From contig JAGZJZ010000010.1 of the NCBI GenBank assembly GCA_018365455.1, forward strand, positions 62,001-126,000: DNA of 64,000 nucleotides, given 5' to 3'. Both the position numbers and the translations under genes were made by a program. Within the stretch, counting starts at the first letter, position 1; every line of letters begins with the position of its first letter. Below are positions 43,624-52,171 of the stretch, piece after piece. This stretch comes from Clostridiales bacterium. GTDB taxonomy: Bacteria; Bacillota; Clostridia; Lachnospirales; Lachnospiraceae. The notes under the pieces were generated by a model. The model ran no database searches. It was not told where the DNA came from and saw nothing but the letters and a program-made list of their open reading frames with translations.

Positions 43624-44702
43624 ATAAAAGAGAGAAAAAAATATCCATATTTCCCAAAATAGTAAATACACTTTTACCCGTTCTGCTGGCATTTGGAATC
43701 GGCGGCGTGATCATTGCGGCGATTGGAGAAAATCCATTTGAAGTCTATGGGATTATGCTTGGTAAATCCCTGTTTACAGCCAAGGGATTCAGCAATACGC
43801 TGCATTATGCATCCCCGCTGATTCTCACGGGACTGGCAATCGCAATTACCTTTAAAGCGAACATATTTAACATGGGTGTGGAAGGGCAGCTGCTTCTGGG
43901 CGGATTCTTTTCCGGCATTGCAGGAGCGATGATTTCTATCGGAAGCCCCTTCTGGCACAAAGTAATCTGTATGCTGGTGGGAATGCTTTTCGGAGTTTTA
44001 TTTGCCCTGATCCCGGCATTGTTAAAGGCCTATTTCCATGTGGATGAAATGGTTGTAACACTGACCTTAAACTATGCCATGATTAAGATTCTGGAGTATT
44101 TATCTTCCGGTCCATTCCGGGAAGACGGGGCAGGATATGTATGTACGCCCACCATTAAGGAGACAGCCATGTTTTCAAGGCTTGGGGACTCGAAGCTGAC
44201 GCTGTTTTTCTTTATTGCACTGGCGGTGCTGCTTGTCATGGCATTTGTCATGAAGAAGACAAAGCTGGGATACGAGGTCACGGCAATTGGGAAGAATCCG
44301 GAATTCTCAGAAGCATCCGGTATTCGTGTCCGTAAAAAAATCATTATTCTCATGTGTCTGAGCGGTGCCCTTGCAGGACTTGCCGGTTCGGGACAGATGA
44401 TGAGCGAAGCTTTTAAATATACGCTGACCTTCTCCGGTACAACCGGACTTGGCTGGGATGGTATGCTGATTGCACTTTTGGGACGGCACAATCCCGTTGG
44501 CATCCTGCTGGCGGCTGTTTTCTACAGCGGACTTAAAACGGGTGCGGACAATATCAACATGTATACCGCAGTACCAAAAGAAATCGTAGGAGTACTCCAG
44601 GGATTGATCATTTTATTCCTGGCAGTAAGGTTTTTCAATGAAAAATATGGATTCATCCAACATTATAAGATGTGGAAAGAGAACAGGAGGGCGGCAGAAT
44701 GA
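43620..44702 (+). CDS. Nucleoside ABC importer permease 1 (NupB-like)
   Basis: The 360-residue membrane protein has about ten helices of the BPD_transp_2 type, with LHYASPLILTGLAIAITFKANIFNMGVEGQLLLGG (about 61-95), the usual family signature, and GNPEFSEASGIRVRKKI-like cytoplasmic loops. It forms a heterodimer with the next gene product. The start overlaps the ATPase stop and its stop overlaps the next start (ATGA at 44699), giving a tightly coupled unit. Confidence 0.93.
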   Translation: MNKREKKISIFPKIVNTLLPVLLAFGIGGVIIAAIGENPFEVYGIMLGKSLFTAKGFSNTLHYASPLILTGLAIAITFKANIFNMGVEGQLLLGGFFSGIAGAMISIGSPFWHKVICMLVGMLFGVLFALIPALLKAYFHVDEMVVTLTLNYAMIKILEYLSSGPFREDGAGYVCTPTIKETAMFSRLGDSKLTLFFFIALAVLLVMAFVMKKTKLGYEVTAIGKNPEFSEASGIRVRKKIIILMCLSGALAGLAGSGQMMSEAFKYTLTFSGTTGLGWDGMLIALLGRHNPVGILLAAVFYSGLKTGADNINMYTAVPKEIVGVLQGLIILFLAVRFFNEKYGFIQHYKMWKENRRAAE

Positions 44703-45607
44703 ATTTTTTAGGAAATATTTTATACGATTCCGTATATCATGCAACGCCTATACTTCTGTGTGTGCTGGGCGGGATCTTTGCCTATAAAGCAAATGTTTTG
44801 AACATCGCACTGGAAGGTATCATGCTTGCAGGTGCATTTGTTTCCCTTCTGGTTTCTTATTTAACCGGCAACATTGTGCTGGGATATGTGACGGCACTTG
44901 TGGTCTGCATATTGATTGGTCTGATCTTTTCTTTTATGACCGTAACCTGGAAGGGCAATGTAATCGTTGTAGGTCTTGCCATTAACATGCTGGTTCCGGC
45001 AGTGGCAGGCTTTGTACTTCAGTACATGCAGTCTGCCAACATTACGCTGACCTGGAAAAATGTAGCGGATTTTAAAATACATATCCCTGTTATTGATAAG
45101 ATTCCGATCCTTGGAGACATTTTAAGCGGGCATACACCAATCACTTATCTGGCATTTATCGGAATCGGGCTGATCTGGCTTTTGATGTACCGTACAAAGT
45201 TTGGTATCTATGTAAGAGTAGTGGGGGAAAATGAAGATGCAGCCAGAAATATGGGACTGAATACAAATAAATACCGGTATCTGGCGATTAGTTTAGGCGC
45301 AGTGTGCTGTTCACTTGCAGGGATTAACCTGGCACTGGAGCGCATGGTTCTCTTTACCAATAATATGACAGCCGGACGTGGATTTATCGCCATTGCAGCC
45401 ATCTACTGCGGTCAGGGCGATCCCATTTCCAGTGCGATGTATGCCATCGTTTTCGGTGCAGCCAGAGCTCTTGCGGTAAATATGGGACTCTATGCAGGAC
45501 CGGCAGCTGCGCTGTTTGATGTAATCCCGTATGTGGTAATGAGTATTGTATTAACCATTGTTTCCATGTTGAAATACAGAAATAACAAGGTGAGGGGATT
45601 CCATTGA
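44699..45607 (+). CDS. Nucleoside ABC importer permease 2 (NupC-like)
   Basis: I start at ATG 44699, which overlaps the previous stop; AGGAGG lies 9-10 bases upstream. The 302-residue protein has 8-9 helices and the signature YHATPILLCVLGGIFAYKANVLNIALEGIMLAGAFVSLLVSY near its N-end. It pairs with permease 1. A 134-base gap follows before the enzyme genes, containing a 14-bp palindrome but no clear terminator. Confidence 0.93.
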   Translation: MNFLGNILYDSVYHATPILLCVLGGIFAYKANVLNIALEGIMLAGAFVSLLVSYLTGNIVLGYVTALVVCILIGLIFSFMTVTWKGNVIVVGLAINMLVPAVAGFVLQYMQSANITLTWKNVADFKIHIPVIDKIPILGDILSGHTPITYLAFIGIGLIWLLMYRTKFGIYVRVVGENEDAARNMGLNTNKYRYLAISLGAVCCSLAGINLALERMVLFTNNMTAGRGFIAIAAIYCGQGDPISSAMYAIVFGAARALAVNMGLYAGPAAALFDVIPYVVMSIVLTIVSMLKYRNNKVRGFH

Positions 45608-45621
45608 TTTTCCCGGGAAAA
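45608..45621. promoter_or_regulatory. Perfect 14-bp palindrome after the importer genes
   Basis: TTTTCCCGGGAAAA lies directly after the permease stop. A weaker stem with GGGGC / GCCCC follows. It could be a protein-binding site or part of a processing structure. No function is shown. Confidence 0.3.
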
Positions 45622-45741
45622 CGAGTGGGGCGGAGTGAAGAGCAAATGCCCCGCAGCTGACTGAGAGATGTTTGACTATGGAGGCGTGGAGATTGCAGAA
45701 TGCATTGAAACATGCTTTAAAAGAGAAAGGAATATGCAGCG

Positions 45742-46308
45742 ATGAGTGAGACGGCTTTATTAATTGTAGATATGGTGAAAGATTTTACCGATGAAGCGGG
45801 ATTGGTTTTCTATCCCCAGAACCGGGAAATTTTACCTAAAATAAAGGAAGTTCTGGACAAATGCAGGGAGAAAGAGACGCTTATCGTGTTCCTTCAGCAC
45901 TGTAACCGGAAAGGTAAATTTGACAGAAAGGCGGCATCTATGCGACCTAACTGTATTGAAGGCAGCGGGGGAGAGGAAATAGATCCCATGCTGGAAGTGG
46001 ATTATGAAAAGGATTATATTATTAAAAAGCGCAGGTACAGCGGCTTCTTTGGAACCGACCTGGATCTGGTGCTGCGTGAAAATGGCGTGAGGAATGTGAT
46101 TGTTGTGGGGACGAAGACAAACTGCTGTATCCGTGCAACCGTTACCGATGCATTTTATCTGGATTACGATAGCTACGTGGTGTCAGATTGTGTGGCAACC
46201 AATTCTGAGGTTGTGAATCAGGTGCATCTGGAGGACATCAACAAATATCTGGGGACGGTAGTGGACATGGATACGCTGTTTCAGATGCTGGACAGGGAGG
46301 AGTTGTAG
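45742..46308 (+). CDS. Isochorismatase-like cysteine hydrolase
   Basis: The 188-residue protein has the catalytic triad pattern of the family: Asp10 (LIVDMVKDF), Lys96 (IKKRRYSGF) and Cys129 (GTKTNCCIRAT). The family includes nicotinamidase, ureidoacrylate and N-carbamoyl amide hydrolases, all attacking an amide or related bond through the cysteine. In this nucleoside cluster an amide from a base-degradation or nicotinamide-like step is plausible. The start has AAAGGA upstream and the next gene begins 4 bases after its stop, so the two are co-translated. The substrate is unknown. Confidence 0.9.
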   Translation: MSETALLIVDMVKDFTDEAGLVFYPQNREILPKIKEVLDKCREKETLIVFLQHCNRKGKFDRKAASMRPNCIEGSGGEEIDPMLEVDYEKDYIIKKRRYSGFFGTDLDLVLRENGVRNVIVVGTKTNCCIRATVTDAFYLDYDSYVVSDCVATNSEVVNQVHLEDINKYLGTVVDMDTLFQMLDREEL

Positions 46309-46311
46309 GGA

Positions 46312-47259
46312 ATGGGTCAGTTTGAGGTTTTAACCAGCGGATATGTGAGTATGGATCATATTATTAAAATCGCTTCGCCGGCGACCATTGGCTGCACATC
46401 CCTGGTGACCAATAAAAATAATGTACAGATCTATTATGGCGGGTGCTCCGTCAACATTGCCTATGGGCTGAACCGGCTGGGGGTCAATACACTGCCGGTA
46501 TTAAGAGTAGGCGGGGATTATGAAGCAAATGGTTTTAAACAGTTCCTGGAAGCTGGCAACGTTCCCCTTGAAGGGATTCGTGTGATAGAAGAAGAGGCTA
46601 CCTCGGTTTGTTATTTATTGCAGGATAATAATAATGACCATATTACGGTTTTTTATCCCGGTGCGATGGACAGCAAGTATGCCGGACCTATGGACGGCAG
46701 TTTATTTAAGGGAGCCAGACTGGGTGTCATTACGGTTGCGGCAAGGGAAGATAATGAGGAGTTCTACCGGCAGTGTTTGGAACATGAGGTGCCCGTGGTA
46801 TTTGGCATGAAAGACGATTTTGATGCATTTCCGGAAACATTTCTAAAGACCCTTCTTACGGGAAGTAAAATAATTTTTACCAACGAAGTGGAACGGGAAA
46901 TGATTGAGAAAATATACGGTTTTCCTGATATTACAAAACTGTTTGAAATCGGTAAGGCAGATGTAATTGTGACCACCATGGGTAAAGACGGAAGCATCTG
47001 CTATGAGAGAACTCCGGAAGGGATCTGCACCAGGAAAATCGGCATCTGTGAAGCTGAGCACATTGTAGATGCTACCGGTTCCGGGGACGCCTATATGGCG
47101 GGATTCCTCTATGGGTATTTAAGAGGAATGGAGAGTGTGGAGTGCTGCAGACTTGGCAGCGTGCTTTCCTGGTTCGTGCTGCAGGCGGAAGGGTGCTGTA
47201 CGAATCTGCCTGGGGAAGAACAGTTTCTGGAAAAGTATCGGGAGATTCGGGCATGTTAG
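46312..47259 (+). CDS. PfkB-family carbohydrate/nucleoside kinase
   Basis: The 315-residue protein has PfkB patterns: YYGGCSVNIAYGLNRLGVNTLPVLRVGGD (about 42-70) and the C-terminal anion-hole and catalytic motif DATGSGDAYMAGFL (catalytic Asp is the second D of this motif, near 258). Family members phosphorylate ribose, nucleosides or related sugars with ATP. Placed between a hydrolase and a nucleoside phosphorylase, it may phosphorylate an imported nucleoside or the freed sugar. The ribosome site lies within the end of the preceding gene. Confidence 0.9.
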   Translation: MGQFEVLTSGYVSMDHIIKIASPATIGCTSLVTNKNNVQIYYGGCSVNIAYGLNRLGVNTLPVLRVGGDYEANGFKQFLEAGNVPLEGIRVIEEEATSVCYLLQDNNNDHITVFYPGAMDSKYAGPMDGSLFKGARLGVITVAAREDNEEFYRQCLEHEVPVVFGMKDDFDAFPETFLKTLLTGSKIIFTNEVEREMIEKIYGFPDITKLFEIGKADVIVTTMGKDGSICYERTPEGICTRKIGICEAEHIVDATGSGDAYMAGFLYGYLRGMESVECCRLGSVLSWFVLQAEGCCTNLPGEEQFLEKYREIRAC

Positions 47260-47260
47260 G

Positions 47261-47408
47261 AGCTTAAAAATATGAAGAGCTTTAAGAACATGAAGAGGTT
47301 TAAGAAAATGAAGAGCTTAAAAATGTGAAGAGCTTTAAGAAAATGTAGAGCTTTAAGAATATGAAGAGTTTTAAGAATATGAAGAACTTTTAAAATATGA
47401 AGAGCATA
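47261..47408 (+). repeat. Minisatellite of about eight 18-bp units
   Basis: Units like ATGAAGAGCTTTAAGAAT repeat about eight times between the kinase gene and the phosphorylase gene. Units differ at one to three positions, and two have lost or gained a base. No gene is present. Confidence 0.75.
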
Positions 47409-47437
47409 ATAAATGGATTTAGCAAAGGAGGTAGTCA

Positions 47438-48211
47438 ATGAGCACACTATACTTAGGAGCGGACCGTTCCAGTATTGCAAAATATGTATTGTTTTCCGGG
47501 GATCCCTGGAGAGTGGATGTATTGAAACAATATCTTGAGGAACCGGTGCATGTGGCGTTCCAGAGGGAATTTAATACATACACAGGCATCTATAAGGGAG
47601 TCCCGGTAACGGTAACTTCTACCGGAATCGGTGCACCTTCAGCGGCAATTGCACTGGAAGAAATGTATGAGGCTGGCATGGAAGTTGCAGTCCGAATGGG
47701 AACCGTAATGGGCCTGCAGGATGATTTGCTGGGAAAATTTATTATCCCCGTTGCGGCCATGAGGCGGGAGAGCACCAGCCTGACTTATGTAGAAGAGTCT
47801 TATCCGGCTGTTGCAGATATTGAACTGGTCAATGCAATGAATGAAACAGTGACCCGGATGGGAGCAAAATATGTCAATGGCATCAACTGCACCATGGATG
47901 GTTTTTACAGTCAGATGCATGATTCCCGATTTTCCCTGGAAACAGGCAGAGATATGTCAGAAACCTTCCGGGAACTCAAAAAATTAAAAGTAACCGGTAT
48001 AGATATGGAGTCCTCCTGCCTGCTGACAGTTGGAAGACTTATGGGGGTAAAAACCTGCATTGTAACCATGACTACCGTTTTAGAAAATTTAAAGGAGACA
48101 TTGCAGGGACAGGACAGAAAGGATGCGGAGGATCTGCTTTGCAGAACCGTACTGGAAGGAATTTACCAGTATGATCAGAATCAGAAAAGAAATTCGCAGA
48201 ATAGAGGATAA
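47438..48211 (+). CDS. Nucleoside phosphorylase (uridine phosphorylase-like)
   Basis: The 257-residue protein matches the NP-I family: FSGDPWRVDVLKQYLEE near the N-end (phosphate-binding Arg), TVTSTGIGAPSAAIALEEM, VAVRMGTVMGLQDDL and the ribose-binding GIDMESSCLLTVGRLMG near 190-206. The usual product is free base plus ribose-1-phosphate or deoxyribose-1-phosphate. The context of a BMP importer and a kinase agrees. Uridine-type specificity is suggested by the overall pattern but not proven. The ribosome site is AAAGGAGG. Confidence 0.9.
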   Translation: MSTLYLGADRSSIAKYVLFSGDPWRVDVLKQYLEEPVHVAFQREFNTYTGIYKGVPVTVTSTGIGAPSAAIALEEMYEAGMEVAVRMGTVMGLQDDLLGKFIIPVAAMRRESTSLTYVEESYPAVADIELVNAMNETVTRMGAKYVNGINCTMDGFYSQMHDSRFSLETGRDMSETFRELKKLKVTGIDMESSCLLTVGRLMGVKTCIVTMTTVLENLKETLQGQDRKDAEDLLCRTVLEGIYQYDQNQKRNSQNRG

Positions 48212-48224
48212 AGAAAAGTAAATT

Positions 48225-48405
48225 AAGAATGAAACATAAAGATAAGAAATTAAGCATGGATGATCAGAAAAGAAATTAAGAATGAAAGTTAAATAAAATA
48301 AATTTATGCATGAATGATATAAAAGAAATTAAGCACGAAAAATAAAAAAAGAGATATGGATGACAAGAAAAGAAATTTGAGCCTGAATGATTAAGAAAGG
48401 AAGTT
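48225..48405 (+). repeat. Degenerate A-rich tandem repeat in an intra-operon gap
   Basis: Three to four imperfect copies of a unit like GATGATCAGAAAAGAAATTA lie between the phosphorylase and BtpA-family genes, with variable spacing of about 35-50 bases. No gene is visible. Confidence 0.5.
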
Positions 48406-48411
48406 TGCAGA

Positions 48412-49209
48412 ATGAATAATAAACAGATATTTACAACCAGTACAAAGACAGTAATTGGCATGGTCCACTGCCTTCCCCTTCCCGGTACAGCAGGATTTGA
48501 CGGTGATTACCAACAGATTTTAAGACGTGCCGTTGAAGATGCAGTGACTTTGGAAAAAGCAGGGGTGGATGCCGTGATTGTGGAAAATATGGGTGATACT
48601 CCATTTAGTGCATTGCTGAATACCGCACAGATCGCAGCATTATCGGCTGCAGCAATAGAAGTGCGAAAAGCAGTTAAAATTCCAATTGGTATTGATGCTG
48701 CTTTTAATGACTGCAAGGCGTCCCTCGCCATTGCAGGTATCGCAGGTGCAGATTTTGTACGGGTTCCGGTATTCGTGGATACGGTAGTGTTTACGGATGG
48801 ATATATTATGCCTTGTGCTAAAGAATGCATGGAATACAGAAAACAGCTGAACTTGTCTCATGTGAAGATTATGGCAGATGTTCAGGTAAAACATGCCCAT
48901 ATGCTGCTTCCGCATATTGCGGTGGAGCAGTCTGCAAAAGAGGCAGCCGCTAATGGGGCAGATGCAATTATTGTAACGGGCAGTGAAATTGGGGTGGAAA
49001 CACCGATTGATATGATCGCCCGTGTGAAAAAAGCAGTCTCACTTCCGGTTTTTGCAGGAAGCGGAGTAAATGCTTCTAATATCAGTGCACAGATGCAGAC
49101 TGCAGATGGCGCAATCATCGGTTCCAGCCTGAAAAAAGGCGGAATTCTTACGAATCCCATCGATTATGACCTTGTGCGGGAAGTGATTGAAGGGTTAGAA
49201 CGTGCCTAG
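48412..49209 (+). CDS. BtpA/SgcQ-family TIM-barrel protein
   Basis: The 265-residue protein begins with the family signature VIGMVHCLPLPGTAGFDGDY (about 14-33), then AGVDAVIVENMGDTPF, IPIGIDAAFNDCKASLAIAG, DVQVKHAHMLLP and the phosphate-loop-like GADAIIVTGSEIGVETP. SgcQ occurs in an E. coli sugar operon and BtpA in cyanobacteria, but no firm reaction is known to me. The fold and the C-terminal VFAGSGVNASNISAQMQTADGAIIGSSLKKGG suggest a phosphorylated substrate. Its neighbours point to a step after nucleoside cleavage. Confidence 0.88.
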   Translation: MNNKQIFTTSTKTVIGMVHCLPLPGTAGFDGDYQQILRRAVEDAVTLEKAGVDAVIVENMGDTPFSALLNTAQIAALSAAAIEVRKAVKIPIGIDAAFNDCKASLAIAGIAGADFVRVPVFVDTVVFTDGYIMPCAKECMEYRKQLNLSHVKIMADVQVKHAHMLLPHIAVEQSAKEAAANGADAIIVTGSEIGVETPIDMIARVKKAVSLPVFAGSGVNASNISAQMQTADGAIIGSSLKKGGILTNPIDYDLVREVIEGLERA

Positions 49210-49236
49210 AAATACATTCACGCCATTTGTAAGCTA

Positions 49237-49404
49237 TTGAGCGTGTTTGAAATTTCATTTTTGCCATCTGCACGCCCCACTTAGCGGCATATTTGCCCCG
49301 AATTCAGATTACGTAGCCCGCTACGCGCCCTTCATTCGGCAAAAATCTCACACAAAGTGTGACGAACAGCTGCAGCTGCCAGAAAGCAATTTTCAAACGC
49401 TCAA
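49237..49404. repeat. Dispersed MITE-like element, copy B
   Basis: The ends TTGAGCGTGTTTGAAA and TTTCAAACGCTCAA are inverted repeats (one extra base on the left). Length is 168 bp. The interior is close to copy C at 59614 (CACGCCCCACTT, GCGGCATATTTGC, GTAGCCCGCT, CGCGCCCTTCATTCGG, ACAAAGTGTGACG, CAGAAAGCAATTTT). It lies between the BtpA-family and alcohol dehydrogenase genes. The surrounding 326-base gap has no gene. Confidence 0.8.
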
Positions 49405-49535
49405 GTTAACGGAATAAATACATCAATTTTAGTCCCACAGTTAACTGGAAAAACATTTGTGGAAAAAACAAAAGATGAAGAGATAGAGATCAAACAAAAT
49501 TTTATCAACAAGTAGAAAAGTGAGGTATTGGAAAT

Positions 49536-50684
49536 ATGATGAGACCTATGAAATTAGCCGGAAGCCAGCTCCTGTTTGGAGAGGGTTGTCTGGAACATAT
49601 CAAAACGCTGGCATATAAAAGAGTTACGATCGTGCTTGGAGGCTCCAGTATGCAGAAAAGCGGAATGCTGGACAAGGTAAAAGGATTATTTGAGGAAAAC
49701 GGGGCAGCTGTTTCCGTTGTAGAAGGCGTTGAGCCGGATCCGACCTTTGCCACCGTGTTAAGGGGCGCAAAAGAAATGCAGGCTGCAGAGCCAGATCTGA
49801 TTGTAGCGCTGGGAGGAGGCTCCGTTATGGATGCAGCCAAAACCATGTGGATTTATTATGAAAATCCCCAGCTTCAGAAACTGGAAGATGTATTGCCGCC
49901 GAATCCATTTCCAAAGCTCAGGACAAAAGCACATTTTTGCTGCATTCCATCTACTGCCGGCACAGCCAGTGAGGTTTCCCGTTCTGTTGTAATCTCCGAT
50001 AACGAAACCGGAATGAAACATGGATTAGGAAATATGGAAATGATGCCGGACATTGCAATCTGTGATCCGGTGGTGACTGTTTCCATGCCGCCGCGTATAA
50101 CGGCAGAGACAGGGATGGATGCCCTGACCCATGCGGTTGAAGCATTGGCATCTACCAGGGCAAATTATATCGGGGATGTTCTTGCCACCCAGGCAGCATT
50201 GGATATTATCAAATATTTACCCCAGGCATATGAAAATGGCAAGGATCTGTCAGTCCGGGAAAAGATGCTAAATGCCTCTATGGCAGCAGGCATTGCATTT
50301 ACAAACGTTTCCCTTGGCATCGTACATTCTATGGCACATACCCTGGGAGGATTCTTTCACATTCCGCACGGACTGGGAGATGCGATGCTTTTACCCTATG
50401 TGATCCGGTTCAACAGCCAGGATGAAAGAGCAGAAAAGATTTACAAAGACCTTGCACAAAAAGCAGGGGGAGAAAATCTGGCGGATATGATTGCAAATCT
50501 GAATAAACAGCTTCATATTCCGGCATGCTTTGGGGAAATTATTGAGGACGAGGAAAAGTTCAACAGCCTGCTAGATGAAATGGCAAAGACCGCATTGGAA
50601 GATGGCTGTACCAAAACCAATCCCGTCATCCCGTCATTAGAACAGTTCGTGGAATTATTTAAAAAGGCATATATAGGAGAATAG
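49536..50684 (+). CDS. Iron-containing alcohol dehydrogenase (type III)
   Basis: The 382-residue protein has the NAD loop GGGSVMDAAK (about 92-101), the central STAGTASEVSRSVVIS and the metal site around SLGIVHSMAHTLGGFFHIPHGLGDAMLLPYVIRFN (about 256-290), with the two His ligands of the HSMAHxLGG…HG pattern. Such enzymes reduce aldehydes or oxidise alcohols with NAD(P)H. In this locus it may reduce an aldehyde released by an aldolase-type barrel. It starts after the MITE-like element, so it may have its own promoter. The next gene follows by 4 bases. Confidence 0.92.
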   Translation: MMRPMKLAGSQLLFGEGCLEHIKTLAYKRVTIVLGGSSMQKSGMLDKVKGLFEENGAAVSVVEGVEPDPTFATVLRGAKEMQAAEPDLIVALGGGSVMDAAKTMWIYYENPQLQKLEDVLPPNPFPKLRTKAHFCCIPSTAGTASEVSRSVVISDNETGMKHGLGNMEMMPDIAICDPVVTVSMPPRITAETGMDALTHAVEALASTRANYIGDVLATQAALDIIKYLPQAYENGKDLSVREKMLNASMAAGIAFTNVSLGIVHSMAHTLGGFFHIPHGLGDAMLLPYVIRFNSQDERAEKIYKDLAQKAGGENLADMIANLNKQLHIPACFGEIIEDEEKFNSLLDEMAKTALEDGCTKTNPVIPSLEQFVELFKKAYIGE

Positions 50685-50688
50685 AGTT

Positions 50689-51402
50689 ATGGAAATAATT
50701 TGTTACTTATCAAACGGTTACCCAACATTGGAACACAGCTATGAAATGGCAATTGAATACGCAGATGCCGGATGCGGCATGATTGAAATAGATTTTCCTT
50801 CCAGGGATCCTTATTTGGAAGGTGATTACATAGCAGGCAGAATGGCAAAGGCTTTGGAAATATGTGACGACTATGATAAATATATGGACAGCATTATTGC
50901 GGTGCAAAAAAGACTCCCGGATGTTCAGCTCCTGGTATTGGCATATGAAAATACCGTAGAGGAAATTGGGGCTGATAAATTCATTCGTTTCTGTCTGGAC
51001 AACAATTTAAAAGATATTCTGCTGGTAGGCCTGAAGGACAATGTTATCAAAGATAGATTTATGGAGGCGGGGCTGAGGGTATCCTGCTACGTTCAATACC
51101 ATATGCTTGCGGAAGAAATAGAGATGGCTAAAAAGTCAAATGGATTCGTCTATATGCAGGCGAAACCCACCGGAAATAGTAACCCGCAATACCCCTTACT
51201 CTCTGACTGCATAGCCCACCTTCGTGCCTGTGGAATAGATCGCCCGATCTACTGTGGTGTAGGCGTACATGCGCCGGAAGATGTGAAGATGGTAAAAGAA
51301 GCAGGCGGTGATGCGGCATTTGTAGGAAGTACGATTTTAAAACTCCATGAAGACATTCCTGCAATGAAAGAAATGATTGGGAAGTTTGCGGCGCAGTGTT
51401 AA
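50689..51402 (+). CDS. Tryptophan synthase alpha-chain-like TIM-barrel lyase
   Basis: The 237-residue protein is related to TrpA: YLSNGYPTLEHSYEMAIEYADAGCGMIEIDFPSRDPYLEGDYI corresponds to the TrpA active-site stretch. The Glu of MIEID matches catalytic Glu49, but the place of Asp60 is taken by Glu (YLEGD instead of LADGP). The C-terminal CGVGVHAPEDVKMVKEAGGDAAFVGSTILK matches the TrpA phosphate site. There is no trpB or other trp gene nearby, so it is not part of tryptophan synthesis. A retro-aldol cleavage of a phosphorylated indole-like or base-linked sugar is inferred. The start is 4 bases after the dehydrogenase stop. Confidence 0.85.
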   Translation: MEIICYLSNGYPTLEHSYEMAIEYADAGCGMIEIDFPSRDPYLEGDYIAGRMAKALEICDDYDKYMDSIIAVQKRLPDVQLLVLAYENTVEEIGADKFIRFCLDNNLKDILLVGLKDNVIKDRFMEAGLRVSCYVQYHMLAEEIEMAKKSNGFVYMQAKPTGNSNPQYPLLSDCIAHLRACGIDRPIYCGVGVHAPEDVKMVKEAGGDAAFVGSTILKLHEDIPAMKEMIGKFAAQC

Positions 51403-51476
51403 CCATGGGTTAACGATGTTCGTGTAAGACGGTAAATGAATCAAACAGAACACAGGACAGGAAAAGGAGAAAGATT

Positions 51477-51947
51477 ATGAAACAGGAAGGCATTGCCCGG
51501 AGCATTTCGATCATTACTCTGGGAGTAGAAGATATAGAGCGTTCGATTGCATTTTATGAAGCACTGGGGTGGGAACTTTCTCCGGATTCTGATCCGAAGA
51601 TGTGCACATTTATGCTCACCAGCAACATCGTATTGGGATTAGTTCCCTATGATTTCCTGGCAAAAGATGCACAGCTTCCCGTGTCGCCCAAGAAACCTTA
51701 TAATGGGTTCACACTGGCGATAAACGGCGCAGATCAAGAAGAAGTAGATCAATTGTTTGCCAAAGCAATAAAAGCAGGAGGAAGTTCCCACCAGGTACCC
51801 CAGTGGAAAGATTGGGGAGGCTATGACGGATATTCCGGTTATTTCCTGGACCCGGACGGCTATCCATGGGAAGTGGCTTATGCACCATTTTTGCGGCTTT
51901 CGGATGATAGGAGACTGTTGCCGAAGACGAAGGGAGAGGGGATTTAA
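51477..51947 (+). CDS. VOC-family (glyoxalase/dioxygenase fold) protein
   Basis: The 156-residue protein has the VOC paired beta-alpha-beta-beta-beta pattern: SISIITLGVEDIERSIAFYEALGW at the start and GYSGYFLDPDGYPWEVAYAP near 117-136, with a metal-type Glu in the last strand (WEVAY). The family includes glyoxalase I, extradiol dioxygenases and antibiotic-binding proteins. It may end the nucleoside operon; AAAGGAG lies upstream. The substrate is unknown. Confidence 0.85.
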   Translation: MKQEGIARSISIITLGVEDIERSIAFYEALGWELSPDSDPKMCTFMLTSNIVLGLVPYDFLAKDAQLPVSPKKPYNGFTLAINGADQEEVDQLFAKAIKAGGSSHQVPQWKDWGGYDGYSGYFLDPDGYPWEVAYAPFLRLSDDRRLLPKTKGEGI

Positions 51948-52060
51948 GGAGTGAAGGGGAGTATTGAAATGTAGCTAATTTCCATATGGGTATATAATTT
52001 AAGCTGGTATTCCAATCTAAATGTAATACGGAATTGTATATTAAAAATAAAAGAATTATA

Positions 52061-52106
52061 TATAGCACGGAATATACTGATTCATATATTCCGTGCTATA
52101 TTTCTC
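52061..52106. terminator. Intrinsic terminator, AT-rich, strong stem
   Basis: ATAGCACGGAATATA pairs with TATATTCCGTGCTAT, with T residues following. It closes the nucleoside locus. Confidence 0.75.
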
Positions 52107-52171
52107 CATATTTATTTGCTATAATAATAAATATTGTAAACGGCAATCAAACTATGGAGGGCAATTATTGT

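Noticed and set aside
50689..51402. trpA of a tryptophan operon
   Set aside because: There is no trpB, trpC or other trp gene nearby and one catalytic position is changed.
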